From Hirundichthys speculiger (Eukaryota; Chordata; Actinopteri; Beloniformes; Exocoetidae), in contig JAGFBZ010001146.1 of NCBI GenBank assembly GCA_018398805.1, positions 434,001 to 498,000 of the forward strand: a stretch of 64,000 nt of DNA, read 5' to 3'. The notes under the pieces are model-generated. The model was not told the DNA's origin and made no database searches. It was given only the letters and a program-made list of their open reading frames with translations. This document shows, in pieces, positions 44,294 to 55,852 of this stretch (within the stretch, counting starts at the first letter, position 1; every line of letters starts with the position of its first letter). The position numbers and the translations under genes are program-made.

Positions 44294-45687
44294 TGTGGAG
44301 ACAAACGATCAAAAGACTCCGTCTCCCAGAATTCAGTGCGCCGGATTCCGGCGGGAGAATTCCCTGCTTCGAATTGGACAATATTGATCCTACCCCATTT
44401 ATTTGCATAAACGCTCATGAAATATTCGGGGAGTATAAAGCCGGATCAGTCCTTTTGTCCGAGCTCTTACTCCTCTTACTCTTACTCTTTTGACGCTCTT
44501 CTCTTCTTGCTCTTGTCTCTTCTCTTGACTCTGAAACTTTCCCTCCCTTTTATTTTATTTTCTTTGAAACTTTGTTGGCGCGGATAAAGACTCTGAAATC
44601 CCTTTTGGTTGCTTAATCTTAATTTTCTTAAGTTGTTTATCTTGTTTCGGCACCCTTTTTTCCAGACCTCATTTTTACAGAAGCTCGATAGTCGTGCCGC
44701 ATTGACTTTTGATAGAACAATCACGAGTCTCAACTAACGAAGTTAGTTGTAAGTTGATAACTTTTGTAACCTTTTTGCGTGCGGCTGCAGTGTCCAAACG
44801 CGCGACGTTTGACACCCGAAAGCCCCGCCTAGAACTTTTGCCAAATCCCCAGAGTTTTGCATTAGTGTAACAAATTTTGATTTTTGTTGCCCGTCTTTCC
44901 TTTTTGGGGCGCACGTCAGTTTTTGACGGGCAATCAAACTTTTAACTGCCGGTTCCTGTCGACCGAAGTCAGAGGCCACGGGACCAACTCGCCAGCCAGA
45001 CGGGAGAAAGCGGTACGACCCGCCGAGTCACGCGCTACGTCCGGAGACCTGACTCCAGGGACTTCAAAGAGAGCCATCGACCAGACACGGTTCCCGGAGA
45101 GCCACTGCGAACTGTGCCAACCGATGCGACGACAGTAAGCACCAGACTCGCCCAGGGTAAGGCTGACAGAGAATAAGATTTGGTGTCTCCCAGTGTTGAC
45201 GGTTCCGACCGGTCCATGCGTCACGAACCACGTTCGGACCACACGTCCCCATTATTCGGCAGCTAATTAGTTCGAGAATTGCCTTTTTTTATTAATTTGT
45301 TCACTTTGATAACAGATTAGCTGTTAGCAACCCGTGCATACCCGCCATCTTTCTTGTTATGAATTTCTTTCCTTCCTTTCCTCTATCGTCATTTCCTGTC
45401 ATGCGCTATAGCCAAATATGAAGAATTCGCGATGTTGATGTGCCTGTTTATATAGATATATATATGAATGTCTTATATGTTTTGTGTTCTTGTCTCTGTC
45501 TAAATAAATGTTGTACAACGTATTAGCGACTCTGATGATTGATTTTCCACGGCCAATCCAACTCGTCAAGAACCCACTACAAATTGTGACTCATTTGTTC
45601 TTTAAGTTTTCCGTCTTTTTACCAAAAGCCGGTGGCACCCCTAGATAATTATTAAAATATTAATAAAGTCACACGAGTCCCCCTACA
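44294..45687 (+). mobile_element. Long LTR-like unit G (solo)
   Basis: Begins TGTGGAGAC and ends GTCCCCCTACA, imperfect inverted tips in TG...CA form. The layout parallels F1: octamer atttgcat at 44401-44408, TATA (tataaa) at 44434-44439, a CpG-rich transcribed-looking stretch, donor-like acagtaagc near 45134, AATAAA at 45503-45508, and a terminal ggtggcacccc block resembling ggtggtgccc in F1. No clear target duplication was found. The short frames inside are not conserved. It may be a relative of F1. Confidence 0.5.
44401..44439 (+). promoter_or_regulatory. Octamer plus TATA promoter motifs of unit G
   Basis: A perfect octamer ATTTGCAT ends 25 bp before TATAAA in gagtataaagccgg. The spacing is that of an RNA polymerase II core promoter. 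Confidence 0.5.
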
Positions 45688-46224
45688 TAAATCTACATAA
45701 TAAAAAGACCTGTTTCCAAAAAAAGAAAAGAAAATCTACAAAATAAGTTTATACCCAATGTATACCTACCTACCTTCCTCCCTCCCTCCCTCTATCTATC
45801 TATATACATTAATTTATACACAAATATACACACATAATAATACACATAACAGATAACTGGTTTAACATATCTGAAAAGGTGTAGGAAGAATATCACTGTA
45901 TTAAAATCAGTTTCTGAACTACAGCTGCCATAATTATACCAGGAATGAGAATGAGGAGTGAGAAAAGGTGTTGTGAGAAATTGGGGAAAAAAAAAAAATC
46001 TCCCTCTGGCAAATCACTGAATTACAGAGATGTGCATTTGCATGGGATTAAAATTATCCTTTGACTTCTGTGTTTGTTGAAATAAGGTTGGTAATTTGCA
46101 GGGGATTTTTTTACTTTATAAATCATAAAAATGGTGCATTCATGCTTGTTTAATATCACAGATGTCCTCCATAATTATTACAGATTACCACAGGTCACCA
46201 GGTAGTAGTAGTCCCATGTGATCA
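45688..46224. other. AT-rich sequence with CCTC/TATC microsatellite
   Basis: A cctacc(ttcc)/(cctc)n/(tatc)n run at about 45765-45810; otherwise nothing recognised. Confidence 0.45.
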
Positions 46225-46665
46225 GGGCATGAGAACACATTTCACCGTGACATCTACAAATGCAGTTTAAAGCTATATTTTTCAAATAAGATACATCTGA
46301 ACATGGTCCAGAAATATTTACTCTGGGTGGCGGCTCTTTTTTTGCAAAACCATGCTGACCACATCCTCCAGACTAGAGAGAAAATGGATGAGCCCACTTG
46401 CTACCACCACTCAGTTCAAAACCCTGCATCTCTGGTTTTGCAAGGGTGCATTTATGTCTGCAGAATGGAAAACATCAGTGCTAAAACGCAGAAACAGGTT
46501 TTAGACTAACGTACAGATAACATTTTTTTTTCCAGGTAAGGCATTGCTTCTTTCAGGAAGACAATACTGCATCATCAAAAATGCGTGGCTTTATAGGAGA
46601 ATAGTCCAAGTGCTGAACTAACTTGCCTGCAGTTCAGACAGTTTGCCGAGTAAACGCTTCAATTG
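46225..46665 (+). pseudogene. Tc1-like transposase relic
   Basis: Phrases in order from the same family as 32831-33678 are tttaaagctatatttttc, tgaacatggtccagaaata, tcagttcaaaaccctgcatc, aagggtgcatttatgtc, aaaacatcagtgctaaaac, caggaagacaatactgc and ccaagtgctgaactaacttg. They cover the middle and catalytic part of the transposase. All frames are interrupted. Confidence 0.65.
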
Positions 46666-46740
46666 GAAAATATGATAAAGAAGGCCCAGGACGATAGAGC
46701 TACAGTACTCTAATCCTTTAAAAGACCAGAATGGGGACAT

Positions 46741-46845
46741 CGGCGCCCCATAAAATAAAATAAAATAAAATAAAATAAAATAAAATAAATAAAATAAATA
46801 AAATAAAAAAAAGATAAATAAATATATATATATATATATATCCAG
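46741..46845. repeat. (AAAAT)n/(AAAT)n and (TA)n microsatellite
   Basis: Eight or more aaaat units from 46752, then aaat units and a short (ta)n run ending near 46842. Confidence 0.95.
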
Positions 46846-48966
46846 CAACAGTTCTATTCAGTTCCCACACGTATGTTACTGGCATCAAAATCCAAGGGAT
46901 CATTATTCCTTTTCTTTAGATGGCATATTTCCTCACTTTAAATATTTGATATGTTTTCTGTGCTTTATTCTGACATCATCGCATTTGTTTTAATTTACAA
47001 TTTATACAGTGTCCTAACAATTTGGAACTGGTTGTATGATCACTTGTCACTGTATTTCAAGTTTTCAAAAGAGGATTCATGAGATCGTCACTAAGCTGGT
47101 ACATGGTAAACACAGAAGAGAAAACATAGTGCTGCTCTGTCAGGATCACACCCAGAAGTGGGAAAACAACTGTGAGTGATAATTTCAGTATTATTCTTGA
47201 GAAACTCACAAATCCAACCGTTGCACATTTTGTTCCTTTTGACTAAAATGTGAAACAGCTGCGACTAACTGTGTTAATTGCATATACTTAAGAAGTGAGC
47301 TTGCTGAAGTCTTTTTAATGTGCTAACAGTGGTACGTAAACCATAATAGTCTGCTGAAGCACTTTAGACTGTTGATTGACTCAAAACGGGCCTTTTTTTC
47401 GTGCATATAAAAGAGTAAATGATGATTGTGTGCAGCACGTTCAGGTATATAAAAATCCTGCATTTTAATAAAAGGAATATTTGTTTATAAATAATACCTT
47501 TTACATATTAAGAATGGCAACAGAAAGGTTTATCAATATTTCATCATGTTTATGTGTCCAAATAATACTGTCATATATTGTGTTGTAGTTACAGTATGTT
47601 TTATATTAATCACCTGTTCTGGCTTGACCTCAAAAAACAATGACATTGGAACCTGCACTTATTTTAAACTGCCAAATTCACCATCAGTCTAATTTGTCTA
47701 AACTAGTGTGACAGAATCCAGGTGGTGTAAAGTTTGAGGAAAGTTGTTATAAATGAAACACACCCATATTATATTATGCATACTACCAAGTTTGCGCCAC
47801 CCTTGTTAAGAGGGAACAGTAGATCTCTGCCTTGCTTCAAGTTTGCCTTTACTGATAAACTAAACTGTAGACGGCACAGAAAGATAAGCTGGAGTGGGAG
47901 AAAATGTATTGAGCTAAGGCTTGCCTGGGACCAAGCCTTTTTAAACAAAGCTTTGGTTATGATAACTGTTATTTGATCCTAATGGTAATTTTCTGGAAGA
48001 CAGAAGCTTCAGAAGCTGCCACGACTCCAGGAAAAGAAGATTGTTCCAATAACTAGAGCTTGTTTTCATGTTGCTAAATATATCAGCCACAGATATTTAA
48101 GGATCATAGACCATATGAAAAGAACTGGACAAACCCTTTGCGATGTCACCCACTAGTTTTCTAAGGATGAGTTTTGAAACCAATTTTTTTTTTTTTTTGA
48201 TTAACAGGGGGGACACCATCTTCATAGGATCTGACTCCATCCTACCTCAATTAATCCAAAAATGAGTGTAACAAACAGGCAGTCAATTAGAACATGCACA
48301 CCTTAACTTAGTTACCATAGTGTAGCTAGTCTTGCTTCCGTTATCTCATGCTAACTCATAAAGTTTCTGCTTGTTTAGCTGCCGGCTGCTAGGTGATTAG
48401 CACCAGCTAGCAGCTAACCCTGAGGTGGTTGCAGCAGTCTGTTAGAACAATTAAAAGTGAGTTTCCTTTTAGTGCTAAAGCCGCAGATCACATGTGATGG
48501 CTGTCATTATTTTTTGGCTTCTTGGCATTTTCCGACATCACAGACTGCAATAAGGCTTTCAATATAGCTGATAAATGACAGCTATTTTAGATGTAACTTA
48601 AACCTTATCTGAATATTGCACTGTATGACAGTATAAATTGTTGGGGTTTACGCTCCTTGAGAGAATGGCAACTGTTTTGAATGTTTTCCATTCGTAAATA
48701 ATCTTCCCTTTGTTTGTTTTTTGTTTTGTAAAATGTTGGTATTCATTGTCTGTGAATGCCAGAAAAGCAAACTTCTAAAACTCTATTTAAAGAGGTGATG
48801 ATGATGATAATGATCAAGTTGTCAAGTAATCAGAATTTGGTTAGCAGTGATCTAACTGATGCTTACATTCTTAATTCCTATGAAAGCAGGGAGACAGAAC
48901 AATTTTTTTTTCACAATTTGCTTCAGCGTTTTAGTTTAGTTTAATAATGATGTGTGTAATGTGTAA
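46846..48966. other. No gene or recognised repeat
   Basis: About 2.1 kb of AT-rich unique-looking sequence. The frame 47734-47976 (80 codons) has no recognisable domain. Confidence 0.4.
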
Positions 48967-51214
48967 TGTTTTTTTTTTTTTTTTATCAATGTCTGTTTAT
49001 TTCCATTTTTTCTTTTATACAAACATACAGAACACACAGAACCCAATACAACAAAACAAAATACAGAAAAACAATCCCTGCAAAGCAACCCCATTTACTC
49101 CCACCCAGGTCACTGTTCTGTAGGTCCTCACGTTACACCTCTGCCCCTGGCAAGTGCGAAGCACATTTTAATAAAGGTATATTAGTCTTAAGCGTTATTG
49201 TGTCTTTTGAAACATGTCAAGGAAGGGGCCCCATGTTTTTTCAAATTTCCCGGTTGAGTGCTGGAGAGAACATCTAATTTTTTCCAGTCGCAAACACGAC
49301 ATGAGGTTATATAACCACTGCTTGTGAGTTGGAGGAGCAGTGCCCTTCCACCTGGTCAGAACCGTACGCCTCACTAGCAAAGTACAAAACGACAACGCCT
49401 GTCTTTTAGAGGCTGTTAAAGGCACCTCCTCACCATTGTAGCCAAACAGAGCTAAGAGAGGGCTAGGTGTTACTGCCACTCTAAGGAACCTAGATAAGGT
49501 ATGAAAAACATCTGTCCAGAACTGACCAAGACGTGAACAGGACCAGTACATGTGGACCAGTGTGGCTTCAGCAGTTTTGCATTTGTCACAGTATGGGGTG
49601 ATTTCTGGATAGATACGGGATAGTTTGCTTTTGGAGAAGTGGGCTCGATGTACCACTTTAAACTGAATGAGACAGTGGCGTGCACATAGAGATGATGTAT
49701 TCACAAGTTTAAGTATGGAGGCCCATGTCTCATCCAGTATAGTCATATTCAAGTCCTCCTCCCATAAAGTTTTAGGTTTAGGTGAGGAGGTCTCTGTCGT
49801 GTTCATCATTTTGTTATAGAGCCATGAAACCAGCCCTTTACGGGTGGGGTTTAATAATAGAATGGTTTCCAACAATGTATGTTTCGGCAAAGAAACTGAG
49901 CCTGAAAGATGGGATTGGATAAAGTTTCTGGCTTGCAAGTATCTAAAAAAGTGGGATTGTGGTAACCCATACTTGTTACTAAGCTGTTCGAATGATGCCA
50001 GTTTCTTCTCTATGAAAATGTCCTTGAAGTGAGTAAGCCCACCTCTGTGCCACTCTAGAAACACCCCATCCTGAAAGGATGGTTTAAAGAAATGGTTAAG
50101 TGCAATTGGACTTAAGCAGGAAAAATCATGACGTTTAAAGTACCTCCTGAACTGGTTCCATGTTTTCAGCGAATGTTTCACTACAGGATTTAGGACAGGA
50201 TAAGGCGAGGATAGTGAAAGTGGAGAACAAAGCATGGCTGGAATGGACATATTGCTATCACTGTGTAACTCCATGGTCACCCAGTCGGGACGGTCACTTA
50301 AGTTATGGTAAAAATACCAAAACACTAAGCATCTAAGGTTGGCAGCCCAGTAATAATATCGAAAGTTGGGTAGGGCAAACCCCCCATCCTCTTTAGGTTT
50401 TTGGAGCTGTGACTTGTTTAGCCTTGGACGTTTACCCTGCCAGATGTAGGATGAGAAGATTAAGTCTAGCTCGTTAAAGAACGTATTAGGAATAAATATA
50501 GGTAATGCCTGAAAAAGATATAAAAATTTGGGCAATACAGTCATTTTAATTGAGTGGATACATCCCACAAGGGACATGGAGAGCGGCGTCCACTTTGTAA
50601 AGGATCGCTTCACTTGGTCCAGCAATGGCATCAGATTCTCTTTGAACAGGTTTTTGTGTTTTTTTGTCACTGAGATACCCAGATATGTGAATGTTTGTCT
50701 GTCAATTCTGAACGGAAGATTAGTAAAATCTGATAAATTTGTTTTGCTACCTAGAGGGAAGACCTCGCTTTTGGTAAGATTCAGCTTATACCCAGAGATC
50801 CGACCAAACTGACTAAACACATTGATAGCATAAGACAATGAAGTTGATGGTTTGGAAATAAAAAGTAAGAGATCGTCTGCATAAAGTGCCACCTTGTGTT
50901 CTGTATTATTCCTCCAAATGCCACATATCTCCTTATTGGTATTGAGTGCAATGGCAAGGGGCTCTATGGCCAGGTCAAAAAGCAGAGGGCTAAGGGGACA
51001 GCCCTGGCGGGTACCTCTTTGTACTTTGTCTGAAAGTTGGTATGAACTGTGGCAGTTGGCTGATGGTATAATAATTTAATCCATGAGATAAATTTTTCCC
51101 CAAAACCGAATCTACTAAGGACTGCAAAAACATAGTCAAACTCGACCCGGTCGAAGGCTTTTTCGGCGTCCAGAGAGACAACACACTCATCTGAGTCTGT
51201 GGGGCTGGAGTATG
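48967..51214 (-). mobile_element. 5'-truncated L1-type LINE
   Basis: The element lies on the minus strand. Its poly-A tail appears as a T run at 48968-48984, then a 3' UTR of about 200 bp, then the end of ORF2. The 5' end stops within the reverse transcriptase, next to a second T run (51216-51232). Target-primed insertion into an A/T run would give such flanks, the shared aaaa...cat being a possible target duplication. Confidence 0.8.
49195..51205 (-). pseudogene. L1 ORF2 reverse transcriptase, C-terminal two thirds
   Basis: From the 5' side the minus strand encodes [20 protein letters not shown] (a conserved reverse transcriptase block with catalytic Asp). After one frameshift near 51025 it continues [20 protein letters not shown] and then YADDLLLF, the catalytic YADD box. 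From 50892 to the stop at 49195 the frame is open for 565 codons. It includes YLGISVTKKHKNLF, SYIWQGKRPRL and the C-terminal cysteine motif YCDKCKTAEATLVHMYWSC (CxxC...HxxxxC) that marks L1 ORF2. The endonuclease domain and ORF1 are missing. The long intact frame suggests a comparatively recent insertion. Confidence 0.9.
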
Positions 51215-51679
51215 TTTTTTTTTTTTTTTTAAATCACATTCTGATTCATAAAATCTGACTGGTTCCTGCCAGATGTGGCAGGTTGCGCCAATAGATAGTG
51301 GTTTGGGAATATTAATAAATTCAAGTTTACTTTGGACAAATGCTAATGTGTTTATTTAATCTCTTATCAAGTATTTTTTGTGGTGCCATTTTTTTTAAGT
51401 GTTCAAAGCGTTCACAGATGGAAACCAGTTGGTTTTGTGAAGTGAAAGAGAACATCAAGGTAAAAGGGAGCATCTTTTTGTTCAACTTCATAAATGTATT
51501 GCTGAATGCTAATTAGAATGGAAGTGTTGACTCATTTAAGCATTCAGCCAGCCTCCAAATTTGCTATTTAACAGTTGCTTGCTTTCCTGCATAATGAGCT
51601 GTGCCACAGGAATATAAAATCAACACAAACGAGTGGGGTGTAGCAAAGTCAATACACACACACACACATATATATATAT
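51215..51679. other. No gene; ends in (CA)n(TA)n
   Basis: T run at 51216-51232, unique-looking sequence, and a cacaca/tatata microsatellite at 51652-51678. Confidence 0.45.
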
Positions 51680-51790
51680 TAGGGCTGTCAACGTTAACGA
51701 GTTAATAATGCGTTAACGCAAATTCTGTTTAACGCCACTATTTTTTTAACACGGGATTAACGCACACACTTTCTGTAAATATGACTCTCG
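51680..51790 (+). mobile_element. Left end of a DNA transposon (TAGGGCTGTCAACG type)
   Basis: tagggctgtcaacgttaacg and the following gttaataatgcgttaacgc and ttaacacgggattaacgc are the familiar end of a vertebrate DNA transposon family, probably hAT. No matching right end is present, so it is a fragment or a 5' part of the next element. Confidence 0.5.
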
Positions 51791-51867
51791 GCCAATAAAT
51801 GTATTTACAGTCAACGTGTCCCACACACCAAAGACATCTGGAACAGACCCACAAAACAGACCCGTAT

Positions 51868-53284
51868 CGGGGTCCACTTGCACTCAGTGCCGGATCCGCT
51901 TTGGAGCCGGATCGTGGACCTGCTGGCTCCGCGCTGCGTCTGGTCCGCATCCGCGATTAAAACCTTGGATGGGACTGTATCCCGCCGCATCAGTGACATG
52001 ACACAGGACATCAAACGTCAACTCATTGATGCAGTGAAAGGACGAAAGTATTCCTTACAACTGGACGAGTCCACCGTTGTCTCCAATTATGCCCAGCTCC
52101 TTGTTTTTGTCCGATATATTTTTGAAGGGAAGTTTAATGAGGAGATGTTGTTTTGCACACTGCTGGAAGGAGCGTGCACTGGCAAGGACATTTTCAACAA
52201 ACTGGACAGTAAACTAAGAGGGGAGGGTTTGACCTGGAGCGAGTGCCTATCAGTTTGCACAGATGGTGCAGGTGCAATGCTGGGGAAAAAGAAAGGCTTA
52301 AAAGCACGAGTCCTGCAAGTGGCACCTCATGTCTGTTTTACGTACCGCGTCATACACAGAGAGGCTCTCGCTTGTAAAACACTGAACGCAGAGTTTAAAC
52401 ATGTTCTTGACACAGCAGTGAAGATGGTTAATTACATAATGTCACGACCACTTAACACGAGACTGTTTTCAACTTTCGGTAACGAAATGGGAGCAGAGCA
52501 TCAGGGCCTTCTGCTGCACACAGAGGCCTGCTGGCTGTCTCCGGGAAACGTGCTGAGTCGTCTCTATGAGCTGCGGGATGAGGTGCGCATTTTCCTCACA
52601 GACCAAAGATCAACACTCGCCGAGCACCTCACTGACTGAGGCTGGATAACAAGGCTGGCATATTTGTCATCTATATTTGAAAAGCTGAACGGACTAAACA
52701 TGTCACTGCAGGGCGAAAATACAAGTATCCTGTCCCTCGATGATAAGGTGCAGGCATTTGTGCGTAAACTGGAAAGCGTAAAAACAGGACGCATAGACAT
52801 ATTTACTAAACTGGAGGGATTTATTGAGGAAAATTCACTGAGTGTAAATAATGTTAAAATGTCCATTATCGATCACCTCCAGTCTCTTCTGGATCATTTT
52901 AACAAATACTTTCTGGAAGAAGGTGCTCTGGACAAACATGATTGGATACGATCTCCTTTCACTGCCAAGGCAAATAATCTAACTTCGGACATGGAGGCAC
53001 TGATTGAACTTTCATCTGATCGAACCCTGAGGACGCATTTTGATTCCAAAACGCTGGATGAGTTCTGGATTTCGGTGAAAAATGAGTACCCGCAGCTGCT
53101 GTGGATACACTGGTGCCATTTGGCTCTACTTATTTATGTGAAAAGACTTTCTCCGCACTGACTTACATCAAGAATAAACACAGATCGCGGCTTAATGTGG
53201 AAGATGATCTTCGAGTTGCCATCTCCAAAATTAAACCCACAATGGACCTGCTTTTGCTCAGCGCACCCATCACATTAAGAAAGT
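51868..53284 (+). pseudogene. Charlie-type hAT transposase pseudogene
   Basis: The frame from about 51868 to 52639 contains TVSRRISDMTQDIKRQL, YSLQLDESTVVSNYAQLLVF (first catalytic Asp in LDEST), CTDGAGAMLGKKKGLKARVL (second Asp), IHREALACKTLN and SRLYELRDEVRIFL. These are blocks of hAT-Charlie transposases related to ZBED5 and SCAND3. An in-frame TGA at about 52637 is followed in the same frame by RLAYLSSIFEKLNGLNMSLQ to KNEYPQLL. A frameshift near 53100 then leads to YLCEKTFSALTYIKNKHR and LRVAISKIKP, the dimerisation region. The N-terminal BED finger and roughly 120 residues are missing. Two lesions only in 470 codons. Confidence 0.88.
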
Positions 53285-53541
53285 AAAAAAACACAAACAA
53301 TCCATTTGTGGTATTCAGTTTTTACAGTGTTTACCTCTAAACATAACACTTTAAAACAAAAAAATATACAGTAACTATGTCAAACTTAATTTTGCTTTGG
53401 AGACCAACTGTACAATAATAGACCGTTTGGAGCACATTTTCATATCTTAGGAAGGGAGGGTCTGGGGTAGGTGGGTGGGGGTCACGGGACCCCTGCGGAT
53501 TTATTAAGTGGGTCGTGGCCTAAAAAGTTTGGGAACCCCTG
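53285..53541 (+). mobile_element. 3' end and terminal repeat of the Charlie-type hAT element
   Basis: The terminal aaaaagtttgggaacccctg (53522-53541) is the complement of the CAGGGGTTCCCAAACTTTTT repeat typical of Charlie-type hAT elements. The gggtcgtggcc and acccctgcgga segment before it is also typical. The matching left repeat is absent. Confidence 0.8.
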
Positions 53542-54949
53542 CATTAGAGTACAGGAGGTTATGTTGTGTAATTTATATTGCTTCTGTATTTTATAACAAA
53601 CCTCTTTTCTGAAATAAAAAGATAATTTGAGCAGAGCTGAAAATCATCTCCCTTCTCTTTGCTCCCTGCAGCCTTTGTCTATACTGATTATTTGTCTGAA
53701 ACCCATCCGTCAGCATATGCGGTCAGCTGGAGCTCTCTTTGATCAAGTGTCGTGCTGGATGGTACTTGCTGCTATATGGAAATGGAAAGAAAATTCAATT
53801 TTCTTCTGCTTTGTTGTTGCATATTAATTATGGCACGGAGTGGAAGGAGCAATGGATGGTGTGACGATGGCTTTAAAATACTAGATTACCAGGTGACTGT
53901 ATTAAGGATGCTGAGTGAGGATGTTTTCATGCTTGGAAAGTGTTGGTTTTGAATATATTTGTTTAGCAAAAGTGTTGAAGCTTAATGGAGATAAATTACT
54001 GCAGAGCCCAGTGAAGCTTTCCCTCATTTGCTTGATTTTGAAACTCAGACATCATGTAAGGGACTGTGGTCAACCCAAAATACATTCTGCCACAGTAACT
54101 AATCATGCGTGTGTGAACACCAGTTATGCTGTAATTTATACTTATAATAAGAGAGTGAGATTATGTAAAAAACAGAAAGCCAGTTCCAAAAAATATGTTT
54201 ATGTAAAAAGTAGAAAACTAACACACAGCTATGGCCGCATTGACCCTGACATTTCCTTTCAGGGGGCTACAGTATATGCTGCTGTCAGAAAGGGGCTGTA
54301 AGACCCACTGTTGCAGAATTACAACAATCCTAAAAAAACCTTTCTTTTCATTTTTATTTTTTGGTTCAATCCCAATAACATACTCATTTGGTCCTATTGT
54401 TCAGTCTCAGAATGCTATTGGGTCATACATTTGTATATAAGGCTTGTCCTCAGGTCAAGAAGTCACACACCCTCCAGATTTTTGAGAGAGCATCATCCCC
54501 TCGATTTACTGGATTGGATTTACCTGATTGAAGTAAGTAAAATGCTTTAAATAATTTATATGTGTTTATTACAGTGCCTAGAACATGTCAGTATGTAGTC
54601 ATTTTGGAAAATGTGCCTTACATTTTATTTAGAGCTTATTTTGTAATTGTTGCAATATTACAACGTTGGGTGAATGTGGTAGTCAAAACAACCCTGTTTT
54701 GAGAGGGAAGTCTTGAGAGGAACTTCAATTGAGTCTGGAGTCTGACCTCCATGCCACTGTGGATTCTATTATTAGACCATATCAGGTACCATGTACCTTG
54801 ACCTCTTCTATATTATCCATAAATACATCACATACAGTAAAACAGTTATGATCAATACTGCAGTCAACTTGCTTATAAATAAAGGAAAGCAGGCCTTCAG
54901 TACTATTGATATTTATTGCATGGAATTGATTTCAAACAGGGGCTTGATT
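53542..54949. other. No gene or recognised repeat
   Basis: AT-rich. Frames at 53627-54301 show no domain. A 19-bp sequence at 54646-54664 (attgttgcaatattacaac) is repeated at the empty site of the hAT insertion at 56579. Confidence 0.4.
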
Positions 54950-55150
54950 GTGGGATTTGTGTTGCGGGTGGCGTGGTAGCGAAACCCCGCCCCCTTTGAT
55001 CAAGGGTGGTTGTGGGACAGTAAGGTGCACTCAGGGCTGTCCCTGTTGACCCCCTGGTGCATGCATCATGTCTCTAGCACACACAGGGGCTGGGATGTAG
55101 GATTCCTGTTGCATAATGGCGTGGTAGCGAAGCCCCGCCCCCTTGGGTCA
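54950..55150. repeat. Diverged dimer related to the 142-bp satellite
   Basis: catgtctctagcacacacag followed by gggattt/aggattcctgttgc and ggcgtggtagcgaagccccg parallels the satellite unit at 33955-35593 (catgtctctagcccacacag...gggattcgtgg...gcgaaactccgcccc). The gcgtggtagcgaa block occurs at 54971 and 55119, 148 bp apart. Confidence 0.75.
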
Positions 55151-55289
55151 GGTTTGATTGGGAAAAATATATCCCCCACTCCACCCTCTGTTCAGGTATT
55201 CTAGTCTCTGGTAGAAGGAAGGCAAGTAAAGGTATGCAACAATCTATATGGTCCTATTCCAATGTTCACACTAAAGCTGTAGAGTAGAA

Positions 55290-55526
55290 TACTGCCCTAT
55301 TGTTTTACATTGGGGTCCTTTGGACCCAAACACCCTCTGTGTAATGTAAATGTGAAGGGGTGGTGTAGAGTGGGAGCTCCCCCAAAAAAAGTTATCCTCC
55401 ATGCCCCTCACATAAAATAAGCCAAGGACAATGAGTTTCAAGTTGAAAAAAGTATTACTTTTATGATTTTTATTTTAGTAAGATTGAAAATGGGTCCAAA
55501 AGACCCTAACATCACACAAGGGTTAA
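55290..55526. mobile_element. piggyBac-like miniature element end (TTAA)
   Basis: The right end reads gggtccaaaagaccctaac followed by atcacacaaggg and TTAA (55523-55526). The form TTAACCCTTGTGTGATGTTAGGG is known for fish piggyBac-like miniature elements. The left end was not located. Confidence 0.5.
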
Positions 55527-55852
55527 ATCAGTTGCGGAGGATGCTTGGGGGAGGGCATTTTTTCCATTGTTCTGGAGCAGGTGTTGATATTCAGTAATGT
55601 TAGGTGCTGTCGTAAGTTGGAGGCTACTTGCATATCGATTAGTATGATCAGAGTTTACAGTTGATCAGCTATACACTATTGTGTGGCCAGTTAAATGTGT
55701 GAATAGATTACTTCAGTGCAATGTGTAAACACTTCATATTGAAATCAGTCTCCCCACCATCCCCTCTTTTTCTGCAGGTTATCTAGAATCTAATTAGCAA
55801 GTGTGCTGTTTATGTATACATTTGTTTCAATTTTGTTTTTTTCCATTTCAGA

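Noticed and set aside
44294..45687. Target-site duplication of unit G
   Set aside because: Left flank aact and right flank taaa do not match. The boundaries may be a few bases off or the copy may be rearranged.
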